The notes under the pieces are model-generated. The model did no database searches. It was not told the origin of the DNA and worked only from the letters and a program-made list of their open reading frames with translations. A program made the translations under genes and the position numbers. Below, piece after piece: positions 33,619 to 44,372 of a stretch of DNA of 64,000 nucleotides (its first letter is position 1; the number at the start of each line of letters is the position of its first letter). Source of the stretch: Lethocerus indicus (Eukaryota; Arthropoda; Insecta; Hemiptera; Belostomatidae); contig JACDQD010000005.1 of assembly GCA_019843655.1 (NCBI GenBank), positions 13,853,575-13,917,574 of the forward strand, read 5' to 3'.

Positions 33619-35219
33619 TTATTGTATTGTATTTATACTTAATCTTAGTAAAAAAGTAAAATAAAACTAAAAAACTCCAGAACTATACCTCTAGTCCGCC
33701 ACTAGCAGCATAATAGATTTTCTGTCCATCTGAATGGTTGATTTCAACATTTGTTAATATTATCGTCTAGTTATTAATGGTCTTTTGGCCATGTATTGCA
33801 CGCCACACAGTGTCAATTATCTTAATGATGTTTGTAAATTAATTATGATAACTGCGCATAACATCTGCATGTCATAGTGTTATATAAACAAACCTAAAAA
33901 AATATTAATATGATAAAAATATTAAATGCTCACAATTTTAGATTTGGTCTCATTAAAAGCCACGTCTTGAAATGATGTTCTTGTTCAAAGATTTGTGTTG
34001 ATTGCCAAAAATTCAGGCGTCTGAACATTTTATTTCTCTTTATATTTGTAAAGTCTGTATCTGACATTAATGTCTTTCCTCTTCCGCACAGTCTTTGTTC
34101 TACACAGAGACAAGTAGTACAACTTGAGTTTCAGGTTCTTGGAGTTGAATTTATTATTTTTTACGCTCTTTGAATCCGGGACGTGGTTGTGTCTTCAACA
34201 GGCAGCTCTCTGCCTGATGAATTAATTACGAGGATTTTGAGGACTGCACTAGCGCTTTCGAATGTAAATCCCCTTAATTATTCCCTGGGTTCTGATTCAT
34301 AGAAGATTTTGAATAAAGGCTGAATGTAATTTTTACAGTTAGAGAATTGGATCTGTTCCTATTACAACCGTCTCCGTATTCTCATTTAAAGAATTCTAAT
34401 ATTATTATAGTCTTTGTACTTCTAGATTAAATATACCTTCTTTCCCCGAGTTTTGGACAGTCTAATGGTGGAGACGGTGATATCTATTATTAAACCGATA
34501 CGTGGACTTCATTATGCACTTCGAATATACGCGATCTACCCTTTCGTATTTTAGACCCTGGATGAGTATTACAGTTACTGAACTACTCAGCCAAATAAGG
34601 CAACCCACTTTACGGAGTTCCTCGACTAAAATCCCCCAGCTTGTCATTAGTGGTCCTTATTGTTTTAGGGGCTAAAACACGACATTCGTGTCTATTCTGA
34701 TATTTCAGGACTTCTTACTTCCCTTGCTTCTATTGTATTTCGTTGCTTCGAAATATTTGATTTGTGCTTTCAGATTGGCTATAGTATCGCAGGAGCAGCT
34801 TCGTCAAGCAACTTAAGTGGCTAATCATAGTTTGGCTTTTTGCAATTATAATATACGCCCCTGACTGAATAAGATTAAGTCGAATGTCTACAAAAATGCA
34901 AACGATCAGAAATAACTGCACGGGGAAATAACCGATAATATTGAAATAACCATCTATCGAAATATTTTAACATAAAATTCCATGTTTATATTTTGTAAAT
35001 CCCTTCTAGATTTTATACTATGGTAAACACAAACGTATGTAATATTTTATTTGGTTATAAGGAAAAGAATATCAGACAATAACTACAAAGGGTCTATATA
35101 CCGTCGTAATATTTTTTCGTAATTGGGTAGTAAAAAGGCGTAATAACATTTTTGTAACTACGCGTAATAAAAGTAACCAACTCAACAATTATATAAAGCT
35201 CATTCTCATGACTTCATGC
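33619..35219. other. AT-rich non-coding stretch
   Basis: Two minus frames of about 60 codons show no similarity. No repeat, RNA or motif cluster is recognised. Confidence 0.5.
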
Positions 35220-35570
35220 TGTTGAAATCGAAGGTCGAGATTTTCGGCCGTGAGAAACTAAAAGTTCCCGAAGGTTAGTTTCAGTGCTGGAAATTAATTT
35301 TTATGGCAGGAGTTGGACAAATTCGTTCGTGGAGTCCCGGGGGGCTCAAACCCGAAATTATGTGTCCCCGCCAATCTTCCCGAGTCGCTTTGACGAAGAA
35401 GCATTAAACCTCTGCGAGGAAACGCAATTTTAGAAAATTGCCTTGTACAACCACCGCGGAGCTCTGCGCAAAATACACGGTGGTCACGTGACCTCGCCAC
35501 TCGATTAAACTGCCTCCCTCCGATCCGGCCATTACCTACGTATTAATGCGGTGTTAATAGGCGCAGAACG
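35220..35570. other. GC-richer block with perfect 8-bp hairpin
   Basis: GAAACTAA (35254-35261) and TTAGTTTC (35275-35282) form a perfect stem with a 13-nt loop. The block continues with GGAGTCCCGGGGGGC, and GGGTTTGAGCC read on minus near 35350 resembles a B-box without a matching A-box. The 68-codon minus frame has no domain. Confidence 0.3.
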
Positions 35571-36149
35571 AGTTATTACAGTTTCGTGTGTGTTTGACGT
35601 TTAACTGAGGATAAGATCTGTGAGTCCCAGACCAAGGTTGCATGCAGCTTTTAATCTTGTCGAGGATTGGCTTTATTATTTCTTTAAATTATAGCGTCTC
35701 AACTCCCAAGTGGCCCTTAGATTCTTTATCTCTACGTGTTTCGAAGGAGCCCAATATTTGACCGATGACGTGGTCCCTTCAATAACGATGTTTCAGTGAT
35801 ATTAATCACATTTCCTTTCTCAGGCGGTATTTCTGGGAGGGGAACAAATGAATCCTATAAGATATAATCAGCTTTTTATGAGAAAACAATTTATATGACT
35901 TTGCTTCCTTTTTGCAATGCGATTACTGACGTGTTTTTACTATCGGCTTTTAACATTTATTACTTGATTATTTCTTTAATGCACCTGATAATCCATCAGA
36001 CTATAGTCATTATTATTAGGATGGTATATCTAACAATTACATTGCAGTGTAAATTACATTGGCTGTTAAAATATGACTAACATTTTTACTGGAAGATATT
36101 AAATATATAGTGAAACTAAACAGAATAGAAACGGCAGAATCAATACCGT
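35571..36149. other. AT-rich non-coding stretch
   Basis: A 61-codon hydrophobic frame at 35895-36080 is low-complexity and AT-driven. Nothing else is seen. Confidence 0.45.
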
Positions 36150-36870
36150 TATCGCGGATTGGCAGGGCTAATTCTGCAGCTCTGATGGCATCTCTTAATT
36201 TCCGTCCGCTGGCTCCCAGCTTTCCGAATCGACCGCCAATTTAACCGAGTATTTTCGACTCCAAGAACCGCTTTTTTAACTTCATGAGACCAGGGGGACA
36301 ATATTATACCCTTTCCGATGCCTATTTCACAGTATCAGTTACAAATCCTTTAAATGCTGTACCATAAATGCACAATGAAATTGCATTCGAAATGTCTGCC
36401 ACTGGTTTACTTTTCTGCTGTTTTATTTACCCGTAGAATCTATCTTCCCACATTCCTTCTTTCGCTTCTGGCGCGGTGCCAATAACTTCACAGCTGACAT
36501 CGCACAAATTTGGGCTCCGTTAAAAGAAACTGAAAGTAATTCGGGGATTACGGAAGTAAAAGTAATACGGAAGGAGCTCGAGGAGGCGGAGTGCGACCGG
36601 ATGTCCAACGTTTCCATTCGAATCTTTAATCCCGTGTAATCAGGCGCGGAAAGTCGTGACTGCGATAAGACGCCGCGGTCTAGGCGATTACCATTTTTAT
36701 TCCCGCCTCTTATTTCGGTGGCCTGGGATAAGGATTGTGAAAAAATGTTTCGCAGCTCCCAGAGGTCACAATGGCCCTGATTACGGCCTCTGCGTTCAAT
36801 ACCCCCTCGAGGCAGGTCATTATCGGGGTGCGCTGTCTTAAACCCGACGTGAATTGAGTCGAATCCGTAA
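36150..36870. other. GC-richer block, possible conserved non-coding element
   Basis: Contains the longest open frame of the window (163 codons, minus strand, 36423-36914), which is rich in Ser and Arg and has no domain I recognise; a 61-codon plus frame overlaps it. GATTACGG and GGCGATTACC motifs near 36684 and 36778, and TTATTTCGGTGG near 36710, are the sort of AT-core/GC-flank mix seen in invertebrate conserved non-coding elements. Coding is not excluded but nothing supports it. Confidence 0.25.
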
Positions 36871-37210
36871 GACTGGGAAGAGCGTCTAGAGATAGACTGG
36901 GTACCTAATTGCAAATGGCATGATTACATGGTACATCGCACTATCGTTTTAGCACGTTGCTGTATGGTGTATATATATCATACATCATAATACATATATA
37001 TAATAAAATTAGACCATACTTTGCTTTTTGTCGAAGCATATCAAAGTAAAGATTTGTGTTAAGGTATCTTGCGATGACTACTTATTAGAATAAGGCGCCC
37101 TGTATTATTAGAGGTTTATAACTTGTCGACTCCCTGTCCCAAAACACGGGGTCCTAATACGATTTGGTTCCTGCGAATGGTCGAACTGAACTCAGATTGG
37201 CATATAATTA
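36871..37210. other. AT-rich spacer
   Basis: ATATATAT-like patches near 36970-37010; no gene or structured repeat. Confidence 0.5.
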
Positions 37211-37237
37211 GGGGCGGGCCCAGGGGGGGGGGTGGGG
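37211..37237 (+). other. potential G-quadruplex
   Basis: Four G-runs of at least three occur within 27 bp on the plus strand: G4 (37211-37214), G3 (37216-37218), G10 (37223-37232) and G4 (37234-37237), separated by 1-4 bases. This fits the canonical quadruplex pattern and is exceptional in this AT-rich window. Confidence 0.75.
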
Positions 37238-38449
37238 CTGAGGCGGCCCTAATGAGACGCCACTCTGGGCCTGCTTCGTATCTGTAAAGCCCGCCACTCA
37301 GTTTCGCCTTCTTCACCCTCGCGGTTACCTCTACTCGAGACAGACTATTTGGCTCTGCCCAATTATCTCCCCCTCGAGTAATTTACCGTCGGATATTTGG
37401 TCAGCGTACAGCTGCCCGGCTTTCAATATAACCCGAGCGATTTCGCGGAATGTTTTAACAATATGTACTTGGAATACTGGAATACTTTTCGATTAGTTAG
37501 AGCCGGACGGCTAAATTAGTTTAGCTGAGTAAATGTGCTAACCACCAACATAAGGGACTACACACTCGAATCTATGTTCCTCATCAGTAATTATTTTCGG
37601 AAAACGTAATTATAATTTTTTTTTTAGTTAAATCCTTCATAGTCCTTCATAGTTGAGGTTGGAATTCTAAATTACAATAGAATAAGGAATTTAACATTTA
37701 ATATAATATTTTAGACCTTTAGTGCTTATGAATCCAATGTATTCCACCGATACATTCGACCTCGAGTTACTCTTACGATTATTGTTCTAAGAGTGGTTTA
37801 TAATAATAATTACCAAATGATGAAATCGTTTTGCACTGAGTATAACGTGTAGGCAGTTGTATTTTTCAAAAGGCAAATCGCAGTTGTGGCTTTATTATTT
37901 ATTTTTCTTACTCGACAAACCTAAAACGCTTACAACAGGGATACAATGGCTTGGCCATTCGGAATCGGTAGTTAAATCTGTTAAATTAAAACACAATTGG
38001 CCCGGTTTAATCACGCACACCGATCGCCGGGTCACATTCGCTCATTAACCGCGTTATAAATTAAATTATCCGGATCGCTTTTGCCGTTTTATATATCCAA
38101 TCGGGCCTTTCGATTATTGACGGCGTCCGATCGTCCTCCATCCGCTTCGTAGTTCCATTCACCCCGTGCAACGCCATAGCCCTACATTATTCACTATTTA
38201 CCTCGAATGTACGGGGCGGGAATAATACGTTTTGGTAGGATATTCGATAAACCCGATATCGAATCTGTGATAGTCTGCAATATAGATTAGTGTTATTTAC
38301 AATAGGACGTGCTATTTTTTTTATTTTCTTTGGAAAGCGAGATAATCACAAACAGTTATATGAATAAAGTATAGCGCTTCATATTTCGAGTGTTATAACT
38401 CATTTCAAGTTTTTAAAATGATCAGTATTATAATGGTACTTCGTTGGAA

Positions 38450-38458
<9 letters not shown>
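37238..38458. other. non-coding stretch with a GC-richer part at 37.95-38.23 kb
   Basis: A 10-bp tandem (tccttcatag twice) lies at 37633-37652. The part at 37960-38230 mixes homeobox-type AT cores (TTAAATTA, ATTATTGACGG) with CGATCG-type words and could be regulatory. The 66- and 63-codon frames show nothing. Confidence 0.35.

Positions 38459-38497
<39 letters not shown>
38459..38497. repeat. (TA)n microsatellite
   Basis: An uninterrupted TA tract of 39 bp. Confidence 0.97.
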
Positions 38498-38501
<4 letters not shown>

Positions 38502-38764
38502 ACCGCCTACTGAAGATATCAGGGATAGAAGCAATTTCAATTTGTTTCTTGTTTACAAAAAAATCAGTTTTGTGTTTACTCTGGGCTAAGTACTGCCGAA
38601 ACCATTACTTACTGGATTACTTCAAGCGTTTCCAAGGGATCCCTAGTATTGGAATGGAAATAGGAAGAAGTTTGCATTTCGAAATTATTTTAATGCTATC
38701 GATTTTCTCGGTAAGACTCTCACCATTAATTCCAAGCACGTTTTCCTTCGAATATTAATAATCA
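38498..38764. other. non-coding spacer
   Basis: The 69-codon frame at 38549-38758 has no similarity and starts without ATG. CTACTGAAGATATCAG near 38507 resembles the start of a hammerhead core but no GAAA follows. Confidence 0.4.
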
Positions 38765-39200
38765 GTGAAAGTGAGGCCTGAAAGCCTTCTCGTCGTTCGT
38801 CGAGCAGCGATAACGGTAACGGTAATGGCCTTGCGAAATGGCGGGAAAAATGAAGAGAAACAATTTCGGGCCGGGCAAATTATCCGAAACCGCCGGGAAG
38901 AGAAAAACGACGGCAAGCCGGCCTGGGACCGCTCGCAATTATCCAACGGGAGGGAGGAGGAAAAGGGGCAATGGAAAAAACAAACAAAGGGGACGCCGGT
39001 ACTTAAACCCGATGCCCCGTTGTCGGACTCAGCCCGGGTACCGCTCTATTCAATATGCAATCCGCCGGAGACCGCGCAATTATTGTCCGTGATGAGATCA
39101 TAAATCGGAGGAATGAGCCTGGAGAGGGGAAGGGCTCATTCCAGCTTTCGACGAGACGTAATGATGGGAAATAAAAGGCCGAGATGATGACGCCCCCGCC
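38765..39200. promoter_or_regulatory. GC-richer block with tandem Myb-like and E2F-like sites
   Basis: TAACGG is directly repeated at 38811-38816 and 38817-38822 (Myb consensus YAACKG). GGCGGGAAA follows at 38840-38848, a close match to the E2F site. Later the block has CAATTATT- and CATAAATC-type AT cores (39078-39105) set in GC-rich sequence. Frames of 112 and 84 codons are open in overlapping phases and are likely chance. Paired Myb and E2F sites are typical of cell-cycle and dREAM-type target elements in insects; the function here is inferred only. Confidence 0.3.
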
Positions 39201-40870
39201 CTCGCCCTCATCTCATAATCCCCTACGTAGAAAGGCCCAGAACAAAAATTTACAGTATATCCACAGCCACTATCGGTAGATAATTTCCTGTTGTGCATAG
39301 GACCTCTATTACGTTCAGAGTGTTGATTAAACGACTCTAGTTCGAGTATTGATTGTTGTTCTGTAATTAAATCGCAATTAACGAACAGTAAAAACGCAGT
39401 AATAACAGAACTGTTTCTTCGCCTGCTTATTCGCAACCATCACATCTGACTTATCATAATTTCCGCTCTGACTACGCTTTAACGATTGAAGCTAAATTGC
39501 AGTTATTTCCCAGATAGCTTAAATTGCTGTATTGTTCTCGAGACGGGAGATAAAAATCACTTTTTGTGTTCAATCAAGCGCCATGTTCTTATCCGGTAGT
39601 TTATTTTTTATTACATCGGCAGTTATCGGAGATGGGATTTTCTTGCAGATGTATTTTCCCCGTTGAAGTTAATTATTACATTTTATCATATAACGGCAAA
39701 ACGCATTCACTGATTGGATACTATTATACATACAAAGGGTTTCGCTACAAAATATGAAACGGGTATATCTCTGAATTATTGATTACCGATTTAATGGAAA
39801 TTAGGCGTTAAATATCGTTGATTATATAAGCGAATATTCTTCAAAATGAGATGTGAAGTAGATTAAACGATTAGTGGTTAAACAAAGACCCACTAAAAGC
39901 TATTACAACATTTTTTCGACCCTCGTTCTTTCCCTAGACGTTACTGCGTTTTTGGCAGTACTACTCCTGCTATGTTTCTTCGGCATTTCTGGTATAACAT
40001 CTTTGTACCTTATCCGTACAATATAATCTGTGAAATTAACCATATTGCCCATCATTTTTACATTACAAAATTACCGTGTTAACACCATAACCGGTGAAAT
40101 CTCTTATTCTTGTTGGTCAATTGACTTTAAAATTCCATTTCCACTCATTGATATCGGAATTTGTGGTCTGTGCTGTTGGCAGATCGCCAAAATTTGAAGT
40201 AATTGCTACTGCGGGAGATTAGATCTGCATCAGGTGAATGATTTAAATTCAAACGTGTTCCTGCCAAGCAGTGTTTCCAAGCGTTGGGGTGTCTTCGACC
40301 ATCCTCCCCCCGCTGTTTTCACGTAGGACGTTAAACCATTTAAGATTTATGCATTCGAAGCGTATTTATGGTCTTGGAACCCTTACCTGGCTGAATAGGA
40401 GATTTATTACCCCGGAGTGTTACGGCGATGTAGCTGCGTCGTATCGTATCGGTTGCACTCGTGGAGCTTTCTCATTAGCTGAAGCCAATAACCTAGTGTG
40501 TTAATAATACCCGTTTAGAATCTATAACCACATTAGCAATCCTTGAATTTAACTGTGCATTTCATTTCTGAGTATTTGTTACTTGTTCACTCCTTAATAG
40601 GATTATTTGAACCAAAAAATATCTTGTTGAAATAATGCTGGTCAATTGGTGAATTAGGGCCAATATTTTATAACCTTGTTGTATAATAGCTCCGGTCATT
40701 CAGATCAGTCATTCAAGTTACTAGATTCTCCCAACCATGTAGGACGATTGTTGTATGATCGCATGGTTTGAACTCAGAAATGTATACGAAACTTGTCACT
40801 TGTCACGAAAGGTGCATCCACCATCGTGTTCCATGTTACTTCGGTGTGCGTAATCATCGCGGTAATCATT
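39201..40870. other. non-coding stretch
   Basis: A 112-codon minus frame (39098-39436) and a few shorter frames show no similarity. A gtcattca repeat lies near 40694-40715. No RNA or element is recognised. Confidence 0.45.
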
Positions 40871-40894
40871 TTTTAGTTGTAGTTTTAGTTGTAG
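40871..40894. repeat. perfect 12-bp tandem duplication
   Basis: ttttagttgtag at 40871-40882 is repeated exactly at 40883-40894. Confidence 0.9.
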
Positions 40895-41369
40895 GATAAT
40901 TAGCGTAGGAGTTGATAAAGAATTTTCTCAGCCCTGGCCTGTTTATGCCCCTAGGAAAGGATCCAGTGGTTTAGCGTAGTAACTTAATCCACCCGTGACA
41001 TTCGCAAGACTCCTATTGTCTCCCCTCAACCGGAAACCATTTCTTAGCTTTTATCCCTGCTTTATTAAAGCTCATCAGTCTCTCTCCGCTAAATCCACTT
41101 TAAGCATAAAATTCCGTTCCCTAAGTAAGGCGTCTTAAGTTCTTTTGCCTGTCTCCCAGCAGCGCTTTCAGCATTGGTTAATCAGAAGAGAGGTCGAATA
41201 TTATTAAATTGAGTGTAGCCCAAAATAAGAAGAGTGTAAAAGAATAAAAATGCAAGTGGCCAGTGTGTATTGGGTTCGGGCATCAGAAGCATTTTTATCA
41301 TGATAAAGAAAGAAGATGTAGTTTAGCAATTATTGTAATTTCTATTGTTATGCCCTGTGCTCATATATG
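40895..41369. other. non-coding spacer
   Basis: No gene. The minus strand near 41075 reads CTGATGAGCTTTAATAAAGC, which matches half a hammerhead core, but GAAA is missing. Confidence 0.5.
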
Positions 41370-41484
41370 GATATGTCAACGTCTATGACATATCTCTTCC
41401 TCTGTTAACGAAATTCGAACCTAGTCTTTCTGTTTAAATACGTAAACATGTAAAAAATTTAAAAAGCTATACTGTATACTTTTT
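41370..41484. repeat. two hairpins
   Basis: GATATGTCA (41370-41378) and TGACATATC (41386-41394) form a perfect 9-bp stem with a 7-nt loop. AAAAAG..TATA/TATA..CTTTTT (41461-41484) forms a second, AT-only stem. No known RNA family fits. Confidence 0.5.
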
Positions 41485-42541
41485 AATACAAGTAATAACA
41501 ATTAATTGTTATAAAGAGTAATAAATGTAGTAGTTTCCAGTCGAGGAATACTTAATTTCCTAAGGTTCTGACTCAAATGGACTTCATGAGAATTTATCGA
41601 CAAATTCGAAAACGACTTAAGCAATTAAAACTCATCAGCGCCTAAGACTCTAATTATCGGACTTCTGATTACTGGAGAACTTCAGAGCTAAATCCTGTTT
41701 TTTTCTTCAAGCTGCGTGACTTACAGTTCATCATTTCGAATGCCCTATAGTTAAAGTGTGCCCGACTATCATTCCCAATGTACAAACCATACACACCCCA
41801 AAGAGTCCAACAAGAATTATTATTGTCAGATATAATATGGTCTATGAACATTCGAACACTGTTATAAAAGGTATAAAATTTCGGTGTATAAATCAGAACG
41901 TTGTTTCTGTTCTTAACCGAAAGCCTAACTATAAAAGATTTTTTATATTTACCTACATCATCGTAAATCTGTATAAAATAACGAAATAATTTTAAAAGTA
42001 ATCAAATTTCATAGTACCAATTCAGAACTCCGAACGATTGATTAAGTGTGCGGCAGACAGAACCCCCAGGGTTTGATTAGAGATAGGGATATGAGACAAT
42101 CCAGAAGGCAGTCAGTGATTAAGCTCTAAGCTGCTTAAATATTATTGAATTATAAATTGACTGTTCAACCCTGAGGCGATAGAGGATTCCCAGTGCGCGA
42201 AGGACCGAAACGATTGCGCAATTCAACAGATTAAGTTGAAAATGATAAATCATCGAAAATTGAGAAAGCGGTGAATTAGAAAGATGATTATTTCTTTCTT
42301 AAACTCTCACTGAATTAACTTTTCTCAAGAAGTACTTATGGAAATCATTCAGAGCGAAATAATACTTAAAAGGCTAAGTATGAATTCTAAAATCAGTAAA
42401 CCATAACTACCGAAGTTTAAGCTCGCAAATATAGTCCTTATAGTACCATACAGTAATTAGAAATAAACTTTTGATTAAGATTTGCGCAGTATGAATATAC
42501 TAAAAACAACGTTTTCCTTCTTTTTTTTGTTCCTCACGCAA

Positions 42542-42545
<4 letters not shown>
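41485..42545. other. AT-rich non-coding stretch
   Basis: Frames of 60 and 77 codons overlap on opposite strands at 41.7-42.0 kb with no similarity. Nothing else is supported. Confidence 0.5.

Positions 42546-42628
<83 letters not shown>
42546..42628. repeat. (TA)n microsatellite, 83 bp
   Basis: An uninterrupted AT tract, the longest simple repeat in the window. It can extrude as a cruciform and is likely unstable in length. Confidence 0.98.
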
Positions 42629-42630
<2 letters not shown>

Positions 42631-43270
42631 TATAACTTCGAATATTGAAGCGGGAACGCGGTAGCAAATTATGTATTAATGGAATGTGAACCAACCGCGA
42701 CACGACATTCAACCCCCCCACGATTTATACCGCGACAAATTAAACGGCCTCTGTCCTCAATTTCAGTTTGGACTCCGCTGTAAAAAGCGAAATTATTTTC
42801 GCCATCTGTCAGGATTTATTCCTGAATTCCGTGGTGATAAATTACACAATTATACAATTGGACCAAGCACATTTCGCAGTTGAAATTGATGAGCGGAACT
42901 TCAACACATACCTGGTCAATTATGCTACTGATCTATTAATTGAACATAAAGATCAGACTAACATTACCACCTATAATTCATGTAGTAGAATTTACATCCC
43001 TTTACGATGATAAATCATAATCTGAATTTCAACAATAATTCGATTTAATTTAATTTCCCAAGTGCTGTTCAAATTTTAGAAATGAGTCCTATTACGTAAA
43101 CCTATTTCAACTGGAATAGAATTACTAGTACTTTTAATTTACTTATATTCTTTTGTACTTGTATACCACTAATATTCTGTTGTCCGATTTTCCTATTCCT
43201 CTTGGTTGTTCAACTAGTAATAGTACTCTACAGCAACATTAGTGTATCAGGCGACTGGTATTAGTAAAGA
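42629..43270. other. non-coding stretch
   Basis: Overlapping frames of 65 and 80 codons (42686-43010), both starting without ATG, show no domain. Otherwise AT-rich and featureless. Confidence 0.45.
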
Positions 43271-43330
43271 GGAACGCTACTGACGGCGGAATAGATAAAA
43301 CCAGTCTAGCATAGGACAGAAGAAGGAACC
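43271..43330 (+). mobile_element. decayed copy of the hammerhead-bearing element
   Basis: Plus strand: CGCTA (43275-43279), CTGACGG (43280-43286, CUGANGA with the last A changed), a degenerate helix II, TAAAACC in place of GAAACC (to 43302), AGTC (43303-43306) and TAGCATA (43307-43313). It is followed by GGACAGAAGAA, which matches GGAGACAGAAGAA in the 33.5-kb copy. The shared order and the shared downstream sequence support homology. At least two core changes make it inactive by expectation. Confidence 0.45.
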
Positions 43331-44295
43331 CTCATAAGAATTACTCCAGTAATATTTGAACTACATTACGTTTATTCGTTTCAAGTTCCTTTCCTCTGAG
43401 CTACTATCACGATAGTCATCACCTATTATAGTTGCTACAATAACAACGTGTTCTAGTGTCAGTTTATGTTCACCTCGTGTTGAAATTGAATTTACGAGAT
43501 ATATTTTAGGTGTGTGAGTACGTTCCTGTGCTCGATTAGGACGTTTCTGATTTTTATCTGCATGGAGTATAACCCTCTGGTGGGAATGAGATCCTTTAGA
43601 CGCTTTTATAATAATTAGGGCCGGCGCGTCTATAGAATCGTATGGTCCTAATTGATTTATCTGTTATGTACGTATCTGTTCGTTTATTTTTATGACGCCC
43701 CGCTTTTAAGAGGATGTATAAACCCTCTTTTTAACTGAATTTTATGGCTGAATGGGTAAGGTTTAGATTCCCCAAAACGCCTTTTACGGATATTTTTACG
43801 ATGATGCCTGAGGACCACTCTGATGGGATAATTTCGTATTAACATATGTAATTGTACGCGGCTTTTAGGAAATTAAGAATTCCAATTTTCAAACATTCCT
43901 ACGTTATTTTTTAAATTGGCTACGTTATTTATCCCTGACAATAAGGCCTCGGGTATTGAGTCCGTTCTTAGGAGAATACTATTAAAATAATCAATATTCT
44001 TGATGTGGTCGGCTGGTCTGTTAGGCGATGGTGTGATGACCTCATATATACTGGGCGGATGTGCCCTTTACAGTGACAACTACCGGTCCAATGCCGGAAA
44101 CCCTCCTGGGCGTGTCCGCCATTGTCCACCTGCCCAACCTCCGCTATCATTCGTTCCCTAATATCTACACTATTATAATGGATTCCCATGAACAAACGCC
44201 AAGTGGCCGTTTTGGAAGCGGGAACCATAGGATATAATATATATTGGTTCTAAATTCTGATATTTATTGTTTAACAGTTCTTTAAAAAATGCTGG
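43331..44295. other. non-coding stretch
   Basis: An 11-bp direct repeat (ctacgttattt) lies at 43899-43909 and 43920-43930. The 86-codon minus frame at 43968-44228 has no similarity. Confidence 0.45.
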
Positions 44296-44372
44296 TGCTA
44301 GCTAGCTTCAACAGCTCAATGGTTAGAGTGATACAGTGTAATTGCAAATTTGAATATTTCAACTGATTAAAC
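44296..44372 (+). mobile_element. tRNA-derived SINE-like remnant
   Basis: CAGCTCAATGGTTAGAGTG (44312-44330) closely matches a tRNA D-arm/A-box (TAGCTCAGTGGTTAGAG). AAATTTGAATATT (44346-44358) is a degenerate B-box at the right distance. No intact cloverleaf or acceptor stem is present. Confidence 0.5.

Noticed and set aside
36423..36914. Longest ORF (163 codons, minus strand) as a gene
   Set aside because: No domain, Ser/Arg-rich, lies in a GC-richer block where the other strand is also open, and no promoter or splice signals were seen.
38507..38530. CTACTGAAGATATCAG as another family hammerhead
   Set aside because: No GAAA, no ACCGGTC and no helix I partner downstream.
41060..41090. Canonical hammerhead start CTGATGAG with a 5-bp helix II on the minus strand
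   Set aside because: The required GAAA after helix II and the cleavage triplet are absent.
41405..41425. B-box-like GGTTCGAATTT on the minus strand
   Set aside because: No A-box at the expected distance and no T-stem.
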